34,792 nucleotides of DNA, from assembly GCA_048213135.1 (NCBI GenBank), contig PS015102.1, positions 133,869 to 168,660 on the forward strand. The letters are read 5' to 3'. Below, in pieces: positions 31,701 through 34,792 of this stretch (position 1 is its first letter; the number at the start of each line of letters is the position of its first letter). Both the position numbers and the translations under genes were made by a program. Under the pieces are notes generated by a model. It ran no database searches. It was not told the DNA's origin and saw nothing but the letters and a program-made list of their open reading frames with translations. This DNA comes from Reclinomonas americana ATCC 50394 (taxonomy: Eukaryota > Jakobida > Jakobea > Jakobida).

Positions 31701-34619
31701 AAAGGGGTTGTGCCTTGTTTTGATCGTTCGAATGTGCTCATTGTCCCTCGCGCGCGCGCAGATGGCAAGGTCACGTGCGTCGCATGGAGGTGTGGGTGGA
31801 GCGCGTCAAGGCCGCCGTGCAGGCCGAGTCCGAGCAACGAGTGCGCCTCCTCACCGAGACGATCGACCGACGCACGCGTGACACGGCAGAGATGAGCGCC
31901 CGCGTGGCTGTGTTGTCGCGTGAGTTGCCCGAGTTGGAGCGGCAGGTGGAGCGCTTGCGCAGTCAGCGCAAGAAGAAGCTGCCGGTTGGCATTGAGTTGG
32001 CACTGGTGGATCGACTGGCCGCCAAGGATCAGGAGATTGCCGTGGCCACACTCGATCTGACATCGGCACGAGAGGAGCGTGAGTTGCGCTTGGCCACCGT
32101 TCGTTCGGAGGCCGAGTCGGGCGGCAAGAGTTGCGCGTCGAAGAGGGGAGGAGAGGAAGGGAGAAGAGTGTGTTGTGATGTTTACTTGCGGCGGTCGCAG
32201 CGTTGACGACACTAAATGACGTGCTGTCCGAGTTCAAGGCCTTTAATCCGCGCGACGGAGCGCACAAGGTTGGTGGCGTTCGTGATTGTCGCCATATGGC
32301 GTGTGGTTATTTCAACGGCTTTGTTCCGCGCAGGCGCACGATTCGGCGCAGCTGTTTGTGCACCGCAGCGAGGCTGCGTCGATGTCGATGAAGGCGGTGG
32401 CGCAGGAGAGTGCGTTCCGTGATCAGCGTATTCCGCCGTCCTTGAAGGTGAGAAAGGGGAAGGGGGCGAAAGGGGGAAAGGGAGGGGAAGAGGGAAAGGG
32501 AGAGTGAGGGAACGAGAATAGTCAGCACCTTTGTTGTTGTCAGTGCATGTGTGTGCAAAGAACGTCCCTTGTGTTGGTGCTGTTTGTTGTGATTTGGATG
32601 AGCGACAGCAGTTGCATTGACTGCTGATTATTGATTATGCTGAGCGGTATTGACATCTGCAGAGAATCATGTGTGTGCAGTAGCTGAGATGTAGAACAGT
32701 CTTATCTTGGTGCTGTTGTTGTGATGCTGGAAGAACCATGTGTGGCAGCTTGTTAGTTGCATGCAGCGGTTGGTGAGAAGTAGAACAGGGTGCACTTGGT
32801 GCTGTTTGTTGTGATTCTGATGAGCAGTGTTTAGCACACTCAGAGAATCATGTGTGGCAGCTTGTTAGTTGCATGCAGCGGTTGGTGAGAAGTGGAGCAG
32901 GCTCCGCTTGGTGCTGTTTGTTGTGATTATGATGGGCAGTAATAAGCGCATGCAGAGTCATGTGTATGAAGACGCCGTGGGCAGCAGAACAGGAGAAAGA
33001 AGTAGAAAAGGCTGCGCTGGGTCAGTTGTTGTGATGCACGATAAGCTGTAGTAATAAGTGCACGTAGAGTTGACAATTAGATGCAGAAACAGTGGGGAGA
33101 AGTAGAACAATCTGAACAGGGTGTCACTTTTTGTGCGCGACATGTCGTTGAGGAGATTGACACTATCAGCGAGTCGTAGCATGCGGAGAGAGGGAAGACA
33201 ATGAAGAGCATTGAAGTACTTGTGCAAACGAAGGAGAGTTGGTAGGATAACGCAAGTCGCTTATTCCTTGTCTCATCATGATGATGTGTAGAAAACACCT
33301 TCATTTTGGTCTCTTCTCCTTTCTCCAATGTTACTCATCCTTTCCCCTCCTTTGCAGGGCTCCTTCATCGAATCCGGCGAAGAGGAAGTCTTCCAGACCG
33401 AAATGATTGAGATGTTCTTCGAGCCGGTCACTCCGGCGCTGACTGTCGGCATTTGGACCTTCAACGACGTGAACGAGGTGGTCGATTCGCTGTCACTCGG
33501 CGCGCAACCACAGAACACCAACGGCAGCATCAAGCTGTCGATGGACTCCGAAGTGTGAGTTCTTGATGGGATATCACAAGCTGCCCGTTAGTTTGTTTGT
33601 TTTAACCTTGCTGCTTCGCAGTGGTTTCCGCGCGGAAATCGACTTTTCGCAGCTGGAATCGTCGCTGTGCACGATTGCGCTGGTGGTGCTCGATCGCGAT
33701 TCACGACCAATCGCTTCGTCCAACACAATCGGACGCGTGCTCACCGTGCGCAACATGATTACGCAAGGTACGAGAGGGTCGTGACGATTGCGCGAGGGTG
33801 CAGTGCTGAAGTCTTATGTATTTTTCGCGACATCAGTGAGCACCAAGATGCATGTGCTGGCCGAGGGCGTGCCCGGCCTGCTCATTGGTGTGCTGTCGAT
33901 GCTCAACTCGAACCCGTGTTGGGCGCTGCGATGCCTGCAAAAGAGCACAAAGCGGACTCTGCGCGAGTCGGCTGCTCTGGCGCAGGAGCTCACGGCGGCG
34001 GTGATCAACTTGCCGCCCCCACAAGGTGGGTGATTTCACAGAAATGAGGATTGCGACATGTGCTGACCCCCCACCGCCACAGCCGCCATCTCCAAGGTCA
34101 TTCGGTATGTCGACGAGCCTGAAGTTGATACCGCCGAGGAGCAACGCAAGAAGATTGCGTCGCTGATCAAATTGGAGACCGAGCGGCTGCTCATCAACGC
34201 CACTGTCATGTATCCGTCGGATCTCGTCAACCCACAAGGTGAGTGTGTTATTTCGCAAGCCGTGGTGGTTTGTTGACTGTGCGTGCTCACTTTGTTGCTC
34301 AGGTGTGCGTGTGGCCAGTGCTGCGCTGTTGCGAGCGTTGCTGCACTGGCGCGCGTTTGATCATGCCAAGTCGACGTTGTTGGAGCGAGTCGCGGACGCG
34401 CTGGCCTATGTGCTGGGAGTGCGTATTGTGATTGCACTCCGCTGGTCTCTTCCAGAATCTGACTTGTGTGTATATTTGGCAGGGCAAGCATCTGTCGGGC
34501 ATCACCTCGGTGGTGCAGAGTGCACAGGTGACGGTCGATTTGATTCGTCTCCTCGACGGCACATTCATGCACTTGGTGAACCGGCCAGCGGAGCCGCTGA
34601 ATGTGAAGACGGACCGCAC
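23614..34619 (+). CDS. Large NT-C2 domain and coiled-coil protein, open at both ends
   Basis: 22 exons agree in phase: 23614-23749, 24194-24388, 24535-24561, 25186-25431, 25504-26622, 29082-29702, 29842-29985, 30063-30226, 30303-30397, 30464-30528, 30597-30722, 30785-31020, 31083-31673, 31762-32129, 32201-32268, 32334-32447, 33358-33554, 33622-33767, 33837-34025, 34083-34238, 34303-34418, 34483-34619, giving about 1750 residues. The first four resemble an N-terminal C2 domain as in EEIG1/EHBP1 and plant PMI1 (EYTFNVTVHTLQFE, VPVKYEFTIPVSF, FTIDLAHYADVYG). Then come about 580 Pro/Ser/Asp-rich residues with charged helices, a coiled-coil region (30063-32447), and a helical C-terminal part (ASAALLRALLHWRAFDHAK) faintly like a myosin-V DIL domain. 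A membrane- or cytoskeleton-linked adaptor is the likely role, by inference. The first coding exon is not located and the last visible exon ends at a GTTGCG donor. Two genes instead of one cannot be fully excluded at the repeat-filled intron 26623-29081. Confidence 0.72.
23860..24120 (+). repeat. 16-bp minisatellite in an NT-C2 gene intron
   Basis: Tandem GCGACACAGAGCGTGA / GCGACACAGAGCGAGA units, about 15 copies, between a GA tract and the CT-rich 3' end of the intron 23750-24193. The period is 16, so all three frames cycle through similar Arg/Glu/Ser peptides. Confidence 0.9.
24640..24914 (+). repeat. CT-rich repeat in intron 24562-25185
   Basis: Irregular CTCCTT/CCCTCT tract entering the 194-N gap and continuing beyond it (25109-25180) to the acceptor at 25185. 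Confidence 0.9.
24915..25108. other. Assembly gap, 194 N, in CT-rich intron
   Basis: CT repeat on both sides. No coding sequence need be missing, because the flanking exons agree in phase. Confidence 0.9.
26637..27790 (+). repeat. GA-rich low-complexity block in intron 26623-29081
   Basis: Long GAGAGA runs and imperfect copies of a larger unit (GGCAGGTCAACATCGAGA near 27242, GGCAGATCAACATCGAGA near 27593; ACAGCTACGTC near 27470 and 27629). It contains the 363-N gap at 26694-27056. Confidence 0.85.
26694..27056. other. Assembly gap, 363 N, in GA repeat
   Basis: GA-rich on both flanks, within an intron. Confidence 0.9.
27890..28581. other. Assembly gap, 692 N, at the GA-to-CT switch of an intron
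   Basis: Left flank mostly GA-rich, right flank CT-rich. Coding sequence hidden here cannot be excluded, but the flanking exons agree in phase. Confidence 0.9.
28582..29070 (+). repeat. CT-rich low-complexity block before the acceptor at 29081
   Basis: CTCTCT and TTCCCC runs, the complement in character of the GA block at the start of the same intron. Confidence 0.9.
32570..33120 (+). repeat. Degenerate repeat of about 90-130 bp in intron 32448-33357
   Basis: Four partial copies anchored by GGTGCTGTTTGTTGTGAT (about 32575, 32710, 32800, 32910), followed by AGAATCATGTGTG, and in two copies by GGCAGCTTGTTAGTTGCATG. No coding potential. Confidence 0.75.
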
Positions 34620-34658
34620 GTTGCGTGCCGACGGAAAAGGGGGTAGAGGGGAAGGGAG

Positions 34659-34659
<1 letters not shown>

Positions 34660-34719
<60 letters not shown>

Positions 34720-34781
34720 GAGAGGAGGAGGAGGGAGGAGGTAGGTAGGTAGGTAGAGAGAGAGAGAGAGAGAGAGAGAGA
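34660..34781 (+). repeat. (GA)n tract at the window end
   Basis: A GA run follows the last visible donor of the NT-C2 gene, the same purine-rich intron start seen in other long introns. Confidence 0.85.
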
Positions 34782-34792
34782 CGACGACGACG

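Overview
This is a fragment of a nuclear genome from a GC-leaning, intron-rich unicellular eukaryote. Every recognisable gene is split by GT-AG introns, and I resolved about 60 introns by protein similarity and reading-frame phase. A fungal-type Zn2Cys6 DNA-binding motif, an animal-like LYRM1, a kinesin-1-like motor and an RNA polymerase I/III subunit with Fe-S-type cysteines suggest a protist on or near the opisthokont/amoebozoan side of the tree. I cannot name the species. There are no operons, tRNAs, rRNAs, CRISPR arrays or clear transposons.

Layout, left to right. (1) 10-734 (+): LYRM1-like mitochondrial LYR protein. (2) 1016-3887 (-): kinesin motor whose downstream exons encode a U-box, a candidate fusion. 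(3) 5007-8882 (+): secreted multicopper oxidase with all four copper motifs and a long N-terminal extension. (4) 9825-10050 (+): start of a Zn2Cys6 regulator, cut by an assembly gap. (5) 10176-12091 (-): unrecognised acidic protein running into the same gap. (6) 12807-17045 (+): RPAC1/POLR1C. (7) 17178 to about 22083-22375 (-): leucine-rich-repeat protein with about one repeat per exon. (8) 23614 to beyond 34619 (+): very large NT-C2/coiled-coil protein, open at both ends. Genes 5/6 and 7/8 are divergent pairs; 1/2, 4/5 and 6/7 are convergent.

The genes are housekeeping or cytoskeletal and show no common pathway. The unusual biology is in the introns. About a quarter of the resolved introns begin with exactly GTTGCG (usually GTTGCGT), a 5' splice site unlike the U1-complementary consensus, spread over seven of the eight genes. 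Most long introns carry a purine-rich (GA) block after the donor and a pyrimidine-rich (CT) block before the acceptor, so many could fold on themselves. Very short exons (16, 23 and 27 bases) also occur.

The assembly has 11 runs of N. In at least three genes the two flanks of an N-run join directly in frame into the expected protein, while the printed N length would break the frame, so those gaps are probably artefacts of zero length.
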